Assembly (NCBI GenBank): GCA_905250125.1
Contig: CAJNOL010000072.1
Coordinates: forward strand, 186,001 to 250,000
DNA length: 64,000 bases
Source: Rotaria sordida
Lineage: Eukaryota; Rotifera; Eurotatoria; Philodinida; Philodinidae
Direction of reading: 5' to 3'
The translations under genes and the position numbers were made by a program. The notes beneath the pieces are model-generated. The model worked only from the letters and a program-made list of their open reading frames with translations, was not told where the DNA came from and made no database searches. Each line of letters starts with the position of its first letter. The first letter of the stretch is position 1. This document shows positions 62,888-64,000 of this stretch, piece after piece.

Positions 62888-63579
62888 ACTTATGTTCATG
62901 ATTTTTATTGTATTTTATTTTATTTATCTATTTTGTCTTTAAAAAAAGGATTTATCTGTAGATAAACATAAATCTTTTTGCAAATAACAATCTATCTTAT
63001 TATATGTCTTTTTCGAATCTTATTAATTTAAATCCTGATCTATATTCCAGTGTCATAAAATATGTCATGATTTTAAAAAAGTATGATTCGGTATGAATCG
63101 ATCTTCAGGCATCACTCTCGATTAGTCTAATCAAATAAAAAAGTCACGACGAATAATATCCTTTTAAAGTAAACTAACCTTTATCACGATGTCATTATTA
63201 ATATAGCATAAGAAAAAACACACATGACTATGAGCGTGGGTGGAGAAAAATAATATAAAAATTTGCTTTAAAAACAATATTAATCTGTTTGTAACATGTG
63301 AAAAGGATTAATATAAGATAATTTTATCATGAAAATGTACTTACGATACAAATAGATAGTTTCAGGTACGTTTTTTTTTAATTATATTTTAATAAAAATT
63401 CATTTTTGTAATTTTTCGATTAAATAGTAATTTATTTGAATTATTAATATTCAACATAATAGCAGAAGAAATTTTTTTTTTCGCTTTTGAAAGACACAAT
63501 TCAAATTATGTTTTTTAAACAGTTAGTCAATGTCTTTGTTTTATCATTAGATTAATTTCCTTGTAATCTTTATGTTAAT
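62888..63579. other. Convergent intergenic region
   Basis: AT-rich 3' flanks of the DNAJB9-like gene (+) and the last gene (-). No gene or repeat recognised. Confidence 0.5.
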
Positions 63580-64000
63580 TTATCGTTTCTTTTTTACTGT
63601 ATGATTTGATGGCATAGGTAACTGTAAATCATTCTTTTGAGATGGTGAAGGTAAATTTGATGGTGTAGTCGGTTTAAAGTACATTGGTGAAGAAAATATC
63701 ATATCCAATGATGTTGGTGTTTGAACCGATGGTGATAAAGGTGTTCCATAAATGTATCGATGTTTTTGTTTTTTACATATTTCATTTGCTTTTTTTTGAT
63801 GCCATCTATTCATAAGTTCAGCATGACTCATTGGACGTTGAATTGAATTGATACTACTTTGAGTAATTGATGAAATTATAGATGATGGAGTTTCTGGTGA
63901 AATATCTAATTGTTCATTTGGACTCATTAACGTTTGTGATATACCAGTAATATAACGTTCAGCTGGACTTTGAGGATAAGTATTATTTAAATATATTGGT
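63580..64000 (-). CDS. C-terminal part of an unrecognised gene (continues beyond the window)
   Basis: Open from the window edge to a TAA at 63580-63582, about 140 residues. The sequence is Ser/Pro/Thr-rich and mostly disordered, with one conserved-looking basic helix (MSHAELMNRWHQKKANEICKK) followed by YGTPLSPS and several short SP/TP motifs that could be proline-directed phosphorylation sites. It ends in VKKKR, a possible nuclear signal. An internal Met could fake a start, but the frame continues to the edge (YPQSPAERYITGIS), so the true start is outside. No family is recognised. Confidence 0.65.
   Translation of the reverse strand, partial: PIYLNNTYPQSPAERYITGISQTLMSPNEQLDISPETPSSIISSITQSSINSIQRPMSHAELMNRWHQKKANEICKKQKHRYIYGTPLSPSVQTPTSLDMIFSSPMYFKPTTPSNLPSPSQKNDLQLPMPSNHTVKKKR

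Overview
The window is an AT-rich invertebrate nuclear sequence. Genes have short, mostly 50-100 bp GT-AG introns with T-rich acceptors, and the gene set is plainly metazoan: a heterotrimeric G-protein gamma subunit, a Rap GTPase-activating protein, SS18 and SS18L2, a GalNAc-transferase, an SLC8 Na/Ca exchanger, TMEM26, TPRG1-like and a DNAJB9-like protein. A bacterial-looking ACT-domain gene, a laccase-like multicopper oxidase and abundant local inverted duplications would fit a bdelloid rotifer (Rotaria/Adineta-like). That assignment is inference; no diagnostic marker was seen. Exon coordinates were built by hand from reading frame, splice signals and family homology.

Layout. 1-8 kb: tail of an unrecognised gene, then two diverged direct copies of a broken four-helix membrane-protein gene on either side of a long inverted repeat. 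8-13 kb: a single-exon ACT-domain gene followed by about 5 kb of non-coding sequence with two hairpin-forming inverted repeats. 13.5-17.6 kb: ten-exon RapGAP-like gene (+). 18.0-20.0 kb: uracil-DNA glycosylase (-). 20.8-23.8 kb: 14-exon polypeptide GalNAc-transferase (-). 25.1-26.4 kb: lipoyl synthase (-), head-to-head with SS18-like (26.6-28.3 kb, +), which is followed by a small SS18L2-like gene (28.6-30.7 kb, +). 30.8-31.9 kb: TPRG1-like gene (-). 31.9-36.3 kb: gene-free, with a near-perfect palindrome whose centre is a run of ten N, abutting a second 1.6 kb inverted repeat. 36.4-39.0 kb: secreted multicopper oxidase (+). 40.7-41.6 kb: G-gamma gene with a second small ORF starting 31 bp after its stop. 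44.3-47.2 kb: SLC10-like transporter with in-frame stops. 47.4-51.2 kb: complete ten-exon Na/Ca exchanger (-). 51.2-56.1 kb: microsatellite-rich intergenic DNA with a 250 bp piggyBac-type MITE. 56.1-58.4 kb: TMEM26-like gene (-). 61.2-61.7 kb: uncharacterised gene (-). 62.2-62.9 kb: DNAJB9/ERdj4-like gene (+). 63.6 kb to the end: C-terminal part of an unrecognised gene (-).

The genes are mostly unrelated housekeeping and signalling functions: DNA repair, Golgi glycosylation, lipoate synthesis, chromatin, Ca2+ export, ER chaperoning and G-protein signalling. The feature they do not explain is a repeated architecture. At least ten separate long, imperfect inverted repeats of unrelated sequence, most with short loops, lie in intergenic DNA and in introns of UNG, SS18L2 and the SLC10-like gene. 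Several genes also have a splice-acceptor-like AG immediately before their ATG, which may mark spliced-leader trans-splicing.
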